A DNA stretch of 39,320 nucleotides. It comes from an uncultured Acetobacteraceae bacterium. Its GTDB lineage: Bacteria; Pseudomonadota; Alphaproteobacteria; Acetobacterales; Acetobacteraceae. The stretch spans positions 1-39,320 of the forward strand of contig CALFNB010000372.1 in assembly GCA_937902425.1 (NCBI GenBank). Direction: 5' to 3'. This document shows positions 25,293 through 33,711 of the stretch, piece after piece. The notes beneath the pieces are model-generated. The model searched no databases. It saw only the letters and a list, made by a program, of their open reading frames with translations, and was not told the DNA's origin. The translations under genes and the position numbers were made by a program. Each line of letters starts with the position of its first letter. The first letter of the stretch is position 1.

Positions 25293-26636
25293 TCAGGCCG
25301 CGGCGGGAACTCCGGCCTCGGTCAGCGCGGCACGCTGCCGCTCCGCCAGCGCCGCTTCGTCGAAGTCCGCGATCAGGCCCTGAAACAGCCGGCTCCAATT
25401 CAGTTCCGCCCGCAGCCGGAGGAACACACCGCCCAGACCGATCGCCGAGCGATCCATCAGCACGAATTCGCGCGGCGGTTTGACCCCGCCGGTTCGCTTC
25501 AATCCGGCATGGACCTTTTCGGCGACGGCCCGGCCAAATTGCGGGTCGTCGGTTTCCTGGATGCGGCGAACCCGATCCTCGGTCAGCGGCTCGTACAAGA
25601 AGCGAGCCCACAGGTTCAGCACATCCATTTTCTCGTGCGACAAATCCGCGAAACCCCAGGTCTCATAGGCGTGGTGCGCCTTTGCATCGTCGTGATCGCG
25701 CACCGCCTCAAACAGGTCGATGACACCCCGCACGAACTTCGCATCGAAGACACGGATAGCGCCGAAATCCAGCAGGTTCACAGACCCGTCAGACAGCACC
25801 TGATAATTGCCCATGTGCGGATCGCCATGGATGACCCCATACCGGTAAAACGGCACGTACCAGGCCCGGAACAGCGCCTCCGCGATCAGGTTCCGCTCCT
25901 CCTGAGGTGGGTCCTCCGCGAGCCGATGCATCAGCGGACGGCCATCGAGCCAGGTCATCGTCAGCAAGCGATGGGTGCAATACCCGGGCACCGGGACCGG
26001 CACGTGCACGACCGGATGCTCCGCCAGCATCAGCGCATAAAGGCGCATCTGCGCCGCCTCCCGCTCATAATCCAGTTCCTCACGGAGGCGCTCGGTGAGT
26101 TCCTTGTAAATCTCCTGGTGTTGTATCGCGTTGTCCATGCGGTGATAGACAGCCATCGCCAGGCGCAACTGGCGCAGATCGGCCTCGACCGTACTGGGCA
26201 TGTCGGGATATTGCAGCTTGCAGGCAACCTCGCGCCCGTCCGGCAGAGTCGCGCGATGCACCTGACCGAGCGACGCGGCGGCGGAAGCAGTCTGAGAAAA
26301 CGCCGTGAAGCGAGAGCGCCAGTCGGGCCCGAGTTCACTCGTCATGCGGCGGCGAACGAAGTTCCAGCCCATGGCGGGTGCATTCGACTGAAGTTGTGCC
26401 AGTTCCTCCGCGTACTCGACCGGCAGCGCATCCGGCACCGTTGACAGAAACTGGGCCACCTTCATAAGCGGACCCTTCAGCCCACCGAGAATGGTCCTGA
26501 GATCCTCGGCATGCGCGGCACGATCCGTACGGATGCCAAACATACGCTCCCCGGCCATACGCGCGGCGATACCGCCGACCGCACCCGACGTGCGAGCCAT
26601 TCGGCGGAGTTCGCCGAGGAAATTACTGCCGGACAT
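25293..26636 (-). CDS. ABC1/UbiB-family atypical kinase
   Basis: This 447-residue protein has the UbiB-like kinase marks. The inhibitory KxGQ-type motif reads LKGPLMKVAQ (Lys54, Gln62). The alanine-rich nucleotide loop is SAAASLGQVHRA near 118. The VAIK-like lysine is Lys140 in VACKLQYP. The catalytic loop is HGDPHMGN and the metal-binding motif is LLDFG. Alphaproteobacterial relatives help ubiquinone biosynthesis or lipid handling, probably as ATPases. No C-terminal membrane helices like those of UbiB are visible, so it is nearer the stand-alone ABC1 proteins. It is 26 bases downstream of the M3 peptidase gene and 72 bases before the VOC gene, so it may be co-transcribed with both. The ribosome site at 26636 is weak. 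Confidence 0.9.
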   Translation of the reverse strand: MSGSNFLGELRRMARTSGAVGGIAARMAGERMFGIRTDRAAHAEDLRTILGGLKGPLMKVAQFLSTVPDALPVEYAEELAQLQSNAPAMGWNFVRRRMTSELGPDWRSRFTAFSQTASAAASLGQVHRATLPDGREVACKLQYPDMPSTVEADLRQLRLAMAVYHRMDNAIQHQEIYKELTERLREELDYEREAAQMRLYALMLAEHPVVHVPVPVPGYCTHRLLTMTWLDGRPLMHRLAEDPPQEERNLIAEALFRAWYVPFYRYGVIHGDPHMGNYQVLSDGSVNLLDFGAIRVFDAKFVRGVIDLFEAVRDHDDAKAHHAYETWGFADLSHEKMDVLNLWARFLYEPLTEDRVRRIQETDDPQFGRAVAEKVHAGLKRTGGVKPPREFVLMDRSAIGLGGVFLRLRAELNWSRLFQGLIADFDEAALAERQRAALTEAGVPAAA

Positions 26637-26662
26637 GGTCTTTCAAGAGCACACCTGTTGGA

Positions 26663-28441
26663 TTACGTCGTTACCTCAAGCTCATCAATGAAACCGGAAA
26701 TCACATCCAGACCTTTCGCCCAGAAAGAGGGATCAGAGGCGTCCAACCCAAATGGAGCAAGCAATTCCTTGTGCCGCCTGGTGCCCCCCGCCCGGAGCAT
26801 GTCCAGATACTTCGCCTGGAACCCAGGATGACCCAACTGGAACACTGAATAAAGCGCATTCACGAGGCAATCGCCAAATGCATACGCGTAAACATAAAAT
26901 GGCGAATGCACGAAATGCGGAACGTAGGCCCAAAATACATCGTATTCCGGAGAAAACTCGAAAGCGGGCCCAAGACTTTCAGTCTGAACGTCGCGCCAGA
27001 TTTCGCCGATTCGGTCCGGCAACAGTTCGCCGGTTCGCCGCTCGTCATGAACCTTTGTCTCGAAGCGATAAAAGGCGATCTGCCGCACCACGGTGTTCAG
27101 CATGTCCTCCACCTTCGAGGTCAGCATCAGCCGTCGTTGTGCCGGGTTAGCCGAATCCAGCAGTGCCCGGAATGTAAGCATCTCACCAAACACACTCGCT
27201 GTCTCCGCGAGGGTCAGCGGCGTGCTGGCCATCAGGTAACCCTGACTTCCCGCCAGGACCTGATGCACGCCATGCCCGAGCTCATGCGCCAGGGTCATCA
27301 CGTCACGGGTGCGCCCGTGATAGTTCAGCAACAAATACGGGTGCGCTGACGGCACGGTCGGATGTGAGAACGCGCCGCCCGCCTTGCCCTCCCGCGGTGG
27401 CACATCGATCCACGGCTTATCAAAGAACTGCCGGCCAATTCGGGCGAGGTCCGGGCTGAATGCGCCGTACGCTGTCAACACCTGCTCGCGCGCTTCATTC
27501 CAACTGATTTTCCGATCGTCGTCGCCAGGTAGCGGCGCGTTCCGGTCGTAATGCGCGAGTTTCGGTAGCCCAAGCCACTTCGCCTTCATTGTGTAATAGC
27601 GGTGCGAGAGCCTCGGGTACGCATCAACGACAGCGGTGACAAGTGCATCCACTACCTCATCCTCAACCATATTCGACCGGTTGCGATAGCTGGCGGAACG
27701 TGGGTATTTCCGCCATCGATCGATGATTTCCTTATCCTTCGCCTTCGTGTTGGTGATCAACGAAAACAACCGGATCTTCTCATTGAAAGCGGCGCCAATT
27801 GCTTCCCCGGCGGTCCGCCGAACGGCACGGTCAGGCGCGGATAATTTCTCCAGCGCCGCATTCACCGTCAAAGCCTGGTCCGCGATCGAAATCCGCATCC
27901 CCGCGACGGTTTCATCGAACAATCGGCTCCAGGCGGACTGACCGGTCACGTCCTTATCATGCAGCAACTCCTCCAGTTCATCGGAAAGTTGATGCGGCCG
28001 AAACACGCGCAGATCGCGAAGCCATGGCCGGTAGCGCTCGAAGCCCGAGTCCGCCTTAAACTCACGCTCCAAGGTGGCGTCGTCGAGGCGATTGACCTCC
28101 AACGTGAAGAAAATCAGGTGACTCCCAATCTCCGTCACCCGCTCGCTCATGGTTTGATAAAACTGGCCATAGACGGCATTCGAGCTATCGGAGGAAAACA
28201 GCAACTGGGCATAAGACATGACCCGGCCCAGTGTTTCTTCGATCCGCTCATATTCTTTGATCGCGCCTGCGAGTTCACCACCGGCACACGAGGCAAGCCT
28301 CCCGGTGTAACGATCCTTGAAGGCGCGGGCCGACGCTTCCGCTTCCCGGAGATCCGACCGCAGCTTCGCACTATCGGGCGCCGGGTAGAGGTCGGACAGA
28401 TCCCAAACCGGCAGGGTCTGAGGGTTCGTGGCTTCGGACAT
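26663..28441 (-). CDS. pepF: M3-family oligoendopeptidase (PepF-like)
   Basis: This 592-residue zinc metallopeptidase of family M3 has the size usual for PepF. The zinc motif HELGHGVHQ places His386, Glu387 and His390. The third ligand region is LAETASVFGEM, about 25 residues later. SFAHP-like segments (GGAFSHPTVPSAHPYLLLNY) precede the active site. The C-terminal part (YVYAYAFGDCLVNALYSVFQ) is also typical of this family. The enzyme degrades short peptides in the cytoplasm. It heads the five-gene minus-strand run with ABC1, VOC, MaoC and thioesterase genes, and diverges from the acyl-CoA ligase across about 100 bases that should hold both promoters. The ribosome site is weak (GGGA). Confidence 0.95.
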   Translation of the reverse strand: MSEATNPQTLPVWDLSDLYPAPDSAKLRSDLREAEASARAFKDRYTGRLASCAGGELAGAIKEYERIEETLGRVMSYAQLLFSSDSSNAVYGQFYQTMSERVTEIGSHLIFFTLEVNRLDDATLEREFKADSGFERYRPWLRDLRVFRPHQLSDELEELLHDKDVTGQSAWSRLFDETVAGMRISIADQALTVNAALEKLSAPDRAVRRTAGEAIGAAFNEKIRLFSLITNTKAKDKEIIDRWRKYPRSASYRNRSNMVEDEVVDALVTAVVDAYPRLSHRYYTMKAKWLGLPKLAHYDRNAPLPGDDDRKISWNEAREQVLTAYGAFSPDLARIGRQFFDKPWIDVPPREGKAGGAFSHPTVPSAHPYLLLNYHGRTRDVMTLAHELGHGVHQVLAGSQGYLMASTPLTLAETASVFGEMLTFRALLDSANPAQRRLMLTSKVEDMLNTVVRQIAFYRFETKVHDERRTGELLPDRIGEIWRDVQTESLGPAFEFSPEYDVFWAYVPHFVHSPFYVYAYAFGDCLVNALYSVFQLGHPGFQAKYLDMLRAGGTRRHKELLAPFGLDASDPSFWAKGLDVISGFIDELEVTT

Positions 28442-28542
28442 CGTGACGCGGTTCCCTTGGCTGCTGCGCTCTCAACAGATGTAGGGTAGGAACCTTCCAC
28501 ATCAAAGGTGTGCCATCAGGCCATTCCGCGCGGGGAGGGTTC

Positions 28543-30225
28543 GTGGAAAGCTATCCAACATGGCCAAACATGGCGACGATGATGTTCGACCTGGCCAAAA
28601 AATGGCCTGAGAAGAGGCTCCTTCGCGCCTACCGGGACAACGCCTGGCACAGCACGACCTGGTCGGAGTTCGCTCGGATGGCCGCGTCGTGCGCCCGTCA
28701 TCTTCGGGCGGAGGGAATCGCGGCGGGCGGCCGCGTCGTGATCTGCGCGGAAAACCGCCCGGACTACCCGATCGCCGAGGTCGCGCTGATGGCCATCGGT
28801 GCGGTGCCCGTCCCCACCTACACCACAAACACCGTGGACGATCACGCCCACATCCTGCGTGACTCGGGTGCGCGAGCCGCGATCGTTTCGTCTGGAAGCC
28901 TCGCCGATCGACTGAGTGCGGCGGCGCGAAAGAACGGTGGCCTGGATATTCTGTTGGAAATGGGCAGCGAGCGCTGGAACACCATCCTCGCCGATACATG
29001 GCCGCCCGATGATATCGAGCGGCAAGCGGCCACGGTCCCGCCCTCCGCGATGGCGTGCCTGATTTACACGTCCGGAACCGGCGGGGCACCACGAGGCGTG
29101 ATGCTGCCGCACCGGTGCATCTTGTCGAATTGCCGCGGGGCGTTCGATCTCGTCCGACCATTACAGCTGAAGGATGAGATCTATCTTTCCTTCCTCCCGC
29201 TCTCCCATAGCTATGAGCACACCGTCGGTAATTTCTTCTTTGCCAGTCTCGGGTCCGAGATCGTGTATTCGCGTGGCGTGGAACACCTCGCCGCGGACAT
29301 GCTCACAATTCGTCCAACGATTCTGACCGCGGTGCCTCGGGTTCTTGACGTGATCCGCGGCCGCGTCATGACGCAGGTGGCTCGGCAACCCAGGTGGAAG
29401 CAGGAACTGTTCAATCGCGCGATGGACATCGGGTACAAGCGATTGGATGAAGTTCGGCTGTCGATGTTCGAGCGGCTGATCGACCCTGTCCTGGATCGTG
29501 TGGTGCGAGCCAAAATCCGCGACCGCTTCGGGGGACGCCTCAGGGCCGCGGTGTGCGGTGGCGCTCGGCTGGAATCGGATGTCGGCCGGTTCTTTCTCGC
29601 GCTCGGCATTATACTTTTGCAGGGCTATGGCCAAACGGAGGCCGGCCCGGTGATCAGCGCGACGCGCCCGGAAGCAATCCGCATCGACACAGTTGGCCCC
29701 CCGCTCCTCGGCGTCGAACTTCGGCTCGCGGGAGATGGGGAGATTCTGGTCCGCGGTGACCTTGTGATGGACGGCTACTGGGGCCGCCCGGAGGAGACCG
29801 CTCGGGCAATCCAGGACGGCTGGCTGCATACCGGAGATATCGGTTCAATCGACGAGCACGGCAACCTTCGGATCACCGATCGCAAGAAGGACATGATCGT
29901 GTTGTCCGGTGGAGAGAACATCTCCCCAGCCAAAATTGAAGGCATGTTAATGGCCGAACCTGAGATTGCTCAGGCCGTGGTCGCCGGCGATGGCAGAGCG
30001 GGTTTGACGGCGTTGCTGGTTCCCGCCGAAGGCCACGATGAGGTGTCCGTCGCCCTGGCCCTGACCCGCACCAATCACCGGTTGTCCGTCACCGAGCGAA
30101 TTCGCCGACACGCGGTCGTGAAGGCATTCACCGTGGAGAATGGATTGCTCACGCCCACGCACAAAATTCGCCGAATGATGGTCATTCGCGCCAACTCTGA
30201 AGTTCTCGCACGTTTGCATGGATAG
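28543..30225 (+). CDS. AMP-dependent acyl-CoA synthetase/ligase (long-chain type)
   Basis: This ANL-superfamily enzyme has about 560 residues. The AMP-binding P-loop reads YTSGTGGAPRGVMLPH, instead of the usual YTSGTTGxPKG. Later motifs are normal: FLPLSHSYEHTVG, the A5-type GYGQTEAGP, TGD (GWLHTGDIG) and DRKKDMIVLSGGENISPAKIE. A C-terminal acyl-adenylate lysine is probably in LTPTHKIRR. It activates a carboxylic acid to its CoA thioester via an acyl-AMP. The GTG at 28543 is preferred because GGGGAGGG lies about six bases upstream; a GTG at 28510 would add 11 residues. It diverges from the peptidase operon, which also encodes CoA-ester enzymes, so a joint role is plausible. Confidence 0.9.
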   Translation: MESYPTWPNMATMMFDLAKKWPEKRLLRAYRDNAWHSTTWSEFARMAASCARHLRAEGIAAGGRVVICAENRPDYPIAEVALMAIGAVPVPTYTTNTVDDHAHILRDSGARAAIVSSGSLADRLSAAARKNGGLDILLEMGSERWNTILADTWPPDDIERQAATVPPSAMACLIYTSGTGGAPRGVMLPHRCILSNCRGAFDLVRPLQLKDEIYLSFLPLSHSYEHTVGNFFFASLGSEIVYSRGVEHLAADMLTIRPTILTAVPRVLDVIRGRVMTQVARQPRWKQELFNRAMDIGYKRLDEVRLSMFERLIDPVLDRVVRAKIRDRFGGRLRAAVCGGARLESDVGRFFLALGIILLQGYGQTEAGPVISATRPEAIRIDTVGPPLLGVELRLAGDGEILVRGDLVMDGYWGRPEETARAIQDGWLHTGDIGSIDEHGNLRITDRKKDMIVLSGGENISPAKIEGMLMAEPEIAQAVVAGDGRAGLTALLVPAEGHDEVSVALALTRTNHRLSVTERIRRHAVVKAFTVENGLLTPTHKIRRMMVIRANSEVLARLHG

Positions 30226-30255
30226 CTGACGGCTCAGGCGGCGGTATACCCGTCC

Positions 30256-30525
30256 TTACATCCCCAGCGCGCGCCGGTAGACATCGAGGAGTGTTTCCAG
30301 TTCCTCGACCTCGGCGGCTTCCTGCTTGCGAATGCGAATGAGTTGTCGCAGCGCCTTCACGTCGAAACCGGCGGATTTGGCCTCCGAATAGATATCCTTG
30401 ATGTCGGCGCCGAGAGCCTTGCGCTCTTCCTCAAGCCGCTCAATCCGATCGACGATACTCCGCAGCCGATCAGCGGCCACGCCGCCCGTCTTCAGCTCCT
30501 CACGGTCAACTGGTTTCGCCGCCAT
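30256..30525 (-). CDS. gapR: GapR nucleoid-associated protein (DUF2312)
   Basis: This is an 89-residue protein of the DUF2312/GapR family, nearly its whole usual length. The sequence is highly charged and helical. VAADRLRSIVDRIERLEEERKALG is followed by KDIYSEAKSAGFDVKALRQLIRIRKQ, the most conserved block, and a short C-terminal helix ETLLDVYRRAL. GapR forms a closed clamp around overtwisted DNA and helps replication in Caulobacter and other Alphaproteobacteria. Its presence supports the alphaproteobacterial assignment. It is convergent with the acyl-CoA ligase and lies 57 bases downstream of the DUF1244 gene on the same strand. Confidence 0.95.
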   Translation of the reverse strand: MAAKPVDREELKTGGVAADRLRSIVDRIERLEEERKALGADIKDIYSEAKSAGFDVKALRQLIRIRKQEAAEVEELETLLDVYRRALGM

Positions 30526-30582
30526 CCCACCCCCATTCCTGTTCTGGAAAGCGGGCGGGGATAGCGGGCCATTGGAACCGGG

Positions 30583-30894
30583 TCAATGACCGGGATGCGA
30601 TTTCGCCAATGCGGCCTTTTGCTCCTGGGTCGCCTCTTTCTGATATTTCGCCTGCCATTCCTTGTAAGGCATGCCGTAGACAATCTCCCGTGCCTCCGGA
30701 TCGGTGAGCCCGAGCCCCTTGGACTCGGCGGCCTCGCGGTACCAGCGGCTGAGGCAATTCCTGCAAAAGCCGGCGAGATTCATCAGGTCGATGTTCTGCA
30801 CGTCCGTGCGCTCCCGCAAATGCTGGACAAGCCGCCGGAACGCGGCGGCTTCCAACTCGGTGTCGGTGGCGATGTCTGATTGGTGTTCGGGCAT
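30583..30894 (-). CDS. DUF1244 family protein
   Basis: This 103-residue conserved protein matches DUF1244. The core AAAFRRLVQHLRERTDVQNIDLMNLAGFCRNCLSRWYREAA contains the family's Cys-x-x-Cys pair (FCRNCL). It is followed by EAREIVYGMPYKEWQAKYQKEA, the other conserved block. The function is not established; the cysteine pair could bind a metal or take part in redox. The ATG at 30894 has AGGAGG seven bases upstream, which rules out a longer reading to 31077. It lies upstream of gapR on the same strand and diverges from the glycerate kinase gene across 87 bases. Confidence 0.92.
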   Translation of the reverse strand: MPEHQSDIATDTELEAAAFRRLVQHLRERTDVQNIDLMNLAGFCRNCLSRWYREAAESKGLGLTDPEAREIVYGMPYKEWQAKYQKEATQEQKAALAKSHPGH

Positions 30895-30981
30895 GGTGTT
30901 CCTCCTGTCCTCAAGGCTAAATTGGTATCGACGACCACGATCCGCCATAGTTTCGCCGCGTCCAGTGGGAGATAGCAAGCG

Positions 30982-32259
30982 ATGACCTGGGACGACGCGC
31001 GAGCCCGCGTGGCCTTGCGCCGACTGTTTGATACCGCCGTTGCCGTCTCTGACCCACGCCGTGTGCTGGCTGCGCATCTACCCGCGAAGCCAATCGGCGG
31101 CCGCTGCATCGTGGTCGGTGGTGGCAAATCAGCCGCCGTCATGGCCGCTGCCCTGGAAGACGCATGGCCGGATGTCGTGCTGGAAGGAACGGTGGTGACC
31201 CGCTATGGCCACGCCGTTCCCACGCGTCACATCGAGGTGATCGAAGCGTCGCACCCAGTGCCGGATGCCAACAGTGAGCGCGGTGCGCGGCGCCTCCTGG
31301 AGCGGGTCCGTGGTCTGGGCCCGCGGGACCTGGTGATCGCATTGATGTCTGGCGGCGCATCAGCGCTGCTCGCCGCCCCCGCGCCTGGGCTTTCGTTGAA
31401 TGACAAACAGGCGATCAATCGTGCCCTGCTGGCGAGCGGGGCGAACATCGGCGAGATGAACACGGTCCGAAAGCATCTGTCGGCGATCAAAGGCGGCCGG
31501 CTGGCCGCCGCCGCGGCGCCGGCCCAGGTGGTGACGTTGGCGATCAGCGATGTGCCAGGTGACGATCCGGCTGTCATTGGATCAGGGCCAACGGTCCCTG
31601 ATCCGACAACTTTCGCGGATGCGCGGGCGCTGCTCGAGCGCTACGGGATTACGCCGTCTCCGGCCATCGCCGCGCGGTTACGACAGGATGCCGACGAAAC
31701 GCCGAAGCCGGGCAGTCTGCCGCACAGCGATTTTCGGATGATCGCGACGCCGATGATGGCACTGCGGGCAGCCGCGGAGTTGGCGCGAGGCATGGGTCTG
31801 ACCCCGTTGATCCTGGGCGACGCGCTGGAAGGCGAGGCACGAGAGGTTGGCATCGTCCATGCCGGCATCGCCCGTTCAATCCGGGTTCATGGTGAACCTG
31901 TCACGTCACCCGCGGTTCTCCTGTCCGGCGGCGAGACGACCGTCACACTGGGGTCGAATGCGACCGGTCGTGGAGGCCGCAATACAACGTTCTTGCTCGG
32001 CCTCGCACTGGCGCTGGAGGGAACCGGCGGAATCTGGGGCATCGCTGGTGATACCGACGGGATCGACGGGATGGATGACGTCGCGGGCGCGATCCTGGCA
32101 CCGGACACGCTCGCCCGGGTGCGGGCGAAGGGTCTGGATCCAAGGGGCATGCTCACAGCCCATGATAGCCACGGATTCTTCGATGCCGTTGGCGATGCTA
32201 TCCGCATTGGTCCCACGCTGACGAACGTCAACGACTTCCGCGCCATTCTGATCGCCTGA
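30982..32259 (+). CDS. Glycerate 2-kinase (DUF4147/MOFRL type)
   Basis: This 425-residue protein of the GckA/TtuD glycerate kinase family (often annotated hydroxypyruvate reductase) has an N-terminal DUF4147 domain with GRCIVVGGGKSAAVMAAALE. It also carries VIEASHPVPDANSERGARRLLERV, LMSGGASALLAAPAPGLSL, MNTVRKHLSAIKGGRLA and ISDVPGDDPAVIGSGPTVPD. The C-terminal MOFRL domain starts near LLSGGETTVTLG and includes GRGGRNTTFLLGLAL and GDTDGIDGMDDVAGA. It phosphorylates D-glycerate to 2-phosphoglycerate. GGGAG lies about nine bases before the ATG. It is 10 bases upstream of pyruvate kinase, an arrangement known from tartrate utilisation loci (ttuD-ttuE). Together they send glycerate to pyruvate via enolase. 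Confidence 0.93.
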   Translation: MTWDDARARVALRRLFDTAVAVSDPRRVLAAHLPAKPIGGRCIVVGGGKSAAVMAAALEDAWPDVVLEGTVVTRYGHAVPTRHIEVIEASHPVPDANSERGARRLLERVRGLGPRDLVIALMSGGASALLAAPAPGLSLNDKQAINRALLASGANIGEMNTVRKHLSAIKGGRLAAAAAPAQVVTLAISDVPGDDPAVIGSGPTVPDPTTFADARALLERYGITPSPAIAARLRQDADETPKPGSLPHSDFRMIATPMMALRAAAELARGMGLTPLILGDALEGEAREVGIVHAGIARSIRVHGEPVTSPAVLLSGGETTVTLGSNATGRGGRNTTFLLGLALALEGTGGIWGIAGDTDGIDGMDDVAGAILAPDTLARVRAKGLDPRGMLTAHDSHGFFDAVGDAIRIGPTLTNVNDFRAILIA

Positions 32260-32269
32260 AGGATATTCC

Positions 32270-33703
32270 ATGGCCGCCCGTCCCAAGCTGCGCCGACGAC
32301 GCCGTACAAAAATCATCGCCACGCTTGGACCAGCCAGTTCCTCGCCCGAGATCCTGGCACGGTTGTTTCAGGCCGGGGCGGACGTGTTTCGTCTGAACTT
32401 CTCGCATGGTACGCATGAGGATCACGCGAAGCGTTTCGCGATGATCCGGGAACTCGAGGAGAAGTTCGATCGCCCCATTGGCATTTTAGCCGATGTTCAA
32501 GGCCCTAAACTGCGTGTTGGCAGGTTCTCGGGCGGGCGGGCTCATTTACAGGCCGGCCGGCCGTTTCGGCTGGATCTGAACGCTACTCCGGGCGATTCAA
32601 ACCGCGTCAACCTGCCGCACCCGGAAATCATCGAGGCCGCGACCATCGGGGCGGTATTGTTGATCGACGACGGTAAACTCCGGCTCCGGGTCGTGCACAA
32701 GCGCGCCGATGCTCTGGAGACCGAGGTCATGGTTGGCGGCGCCATTTCCGACAACAAGGGTGTCAATGTTCCGGACGTCGTCCTGCCGATCCCCGCGCTG
32801 ACCGAAAAAGACCGCGTGGACCTGGAATTCGCGGTCAGTCACGGCGCCAACTACATCGGCCTTTCGTTCGTGCAACGCCCGCAGGACGTGGCGGAGGCAA
32901 AAGAACTGATCGCCGGCCGGGCCTGGACGATGGTGAAGCTGGAGAAACCACAGGCATTGGATAATCTGGACGCCATCCTCGCGCTGACCGACGCCGTCAT
33001 GGTCGCGCGTGGCGATCTTGGCGTTGAATTACCGCCCGAGGAAGTTCCGCTCGCACAAAAGCGAATCGTTCGTCTGGCACGCCAACTTGGCAAGCCGGTC
33101 GTCGTCGCGACACAAATGCTTGAAAGCATGATGACCGCCCCCGCGCCGACAAGGGCGGAGGCTTCGGATGTGGCAACGGCGGTGTTCGACGGTGCCGACG
33201 CCGTCATGCTGTCGGGCGAAACCGCCGCCGGACAGTATCCCTATGAGGCCGTGAACATGATGGACCGGATTGTGGCCCGGGTCGAACAGGACGCGGGTTG
33301 GCGGTCCATGATCGATTCATCACGCCCGGCACCGGAACACTCCGCCGCGGGAGCGATCGCATCCGCTGCCAGCCAGGTCGTGCATACAATCGGTGCGCGC
33401 GCGATCGTGGCGTTCACGGCCTCGGGCAGTACGGCGTTACGAGTGGCACGCGAAAGGCCTGATTCACCGGTCATAGGATTGACTCCATTGACAGATACTG
33501 CCCGCAGACTCGCGGTGGTCTGGGGGGTCCACGCGGTGGTGGTTCCTGAGGTGCACTCCATGGGCGAAGCCGTCGCCCGTGCGGCACGATTAGCCCTGAC
33601 CGAGGGGTTCGCTGCTCATGGGGATGAGATCGTTGTCACTGCCGGTGTGCCGTTCGGTCAGCCGGGAACAACCAACGCGCTTCGGGTCGCGACCGTGAAA
33701 TAA
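32270..33703 (+). CDS. pyk: Pyruvate kinase
   Basis: This 477-residue pyruvate kinase is complete. The N terminus TKIIATLGPASSSPEI carries the conserved start of the barrel, with FRLNFSHG following. The B-domain entry is DVQGPKLRVG. The catalytic lysine/Mg segment is MVKLEKPQALDNLDAIL with the acidic residue after it, and MVARGDLGVELPPEEVP is the family signature. TQMLESM and AVFDGADAVMLSGETAAG complete the barrel. It converts PEP and ADP to pyruvate and ATP. It starts 10 bases after the glycerate kinase stop, so the two form an operon. Because the gene is tied to glycerate kinase, it may be a pathway-specific isoenzyme of the TtuE kind. It ends eight bases from the convergent ugpC-like gene. 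Confidence 0.96.
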   Translation: MAARPKLRRRRRTKIIATLGPASSSPEILARLFQAGADVFRLNFSHGTHEDHAKRFAMIRELEEKFDRPIGILADVQGPKLRVGRFSGGRAHLQAGRPFRLDLNATPGDSNRVNLPHPEIIEAATIGAVLLIDDGKLRLRVVHKRADALETEVMVGGAISDNKGVNVPDVVLPIPALTEKDRVDLEFAVSHGANYIGLSFVQRPQDVAEAKELIAGRAWTMVKLEKPQALDNLDAILALTDAVMVARGDLGVELPPEEVPLAQKRIVRLARQLGKPVVVATQMLESMMTAPAPTRAEASDVATAVFDGADAVMLSGETAAGQYPYEAVNMMDRIVARVEQDAGWRSMIDSSRPAPEHSAAGAIASAASQVVHTIGARAIVAFTASGSTALRVARERPDSPVIGLTPLTDTARRLAVVWGVHAVVVPEVHSMGEAVARAARLALTEGFAAHGDEIVVTAGVPFGQPGTTNALRVATVK

Positions 33704-33711
33704 AGGTCGCG

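Noticed and set aside
24831-26444. A 537-codon open frame on the plus strand, antisense to the VOC and ABC1 kinase genes
   Set aside because: It lies opposite two genes with clear family motifs. Its own translation is rich in Arg, His and Gln with no recognisable domain, as expected for a GC-rich shadow frame.
30922-30951. TTGGTA and CATAGT with 18-base spacing before the glycerate kinase gene
   Set aside because: Both boxes match the consensus only partly, and such pairs are common by chance in a gap this size.
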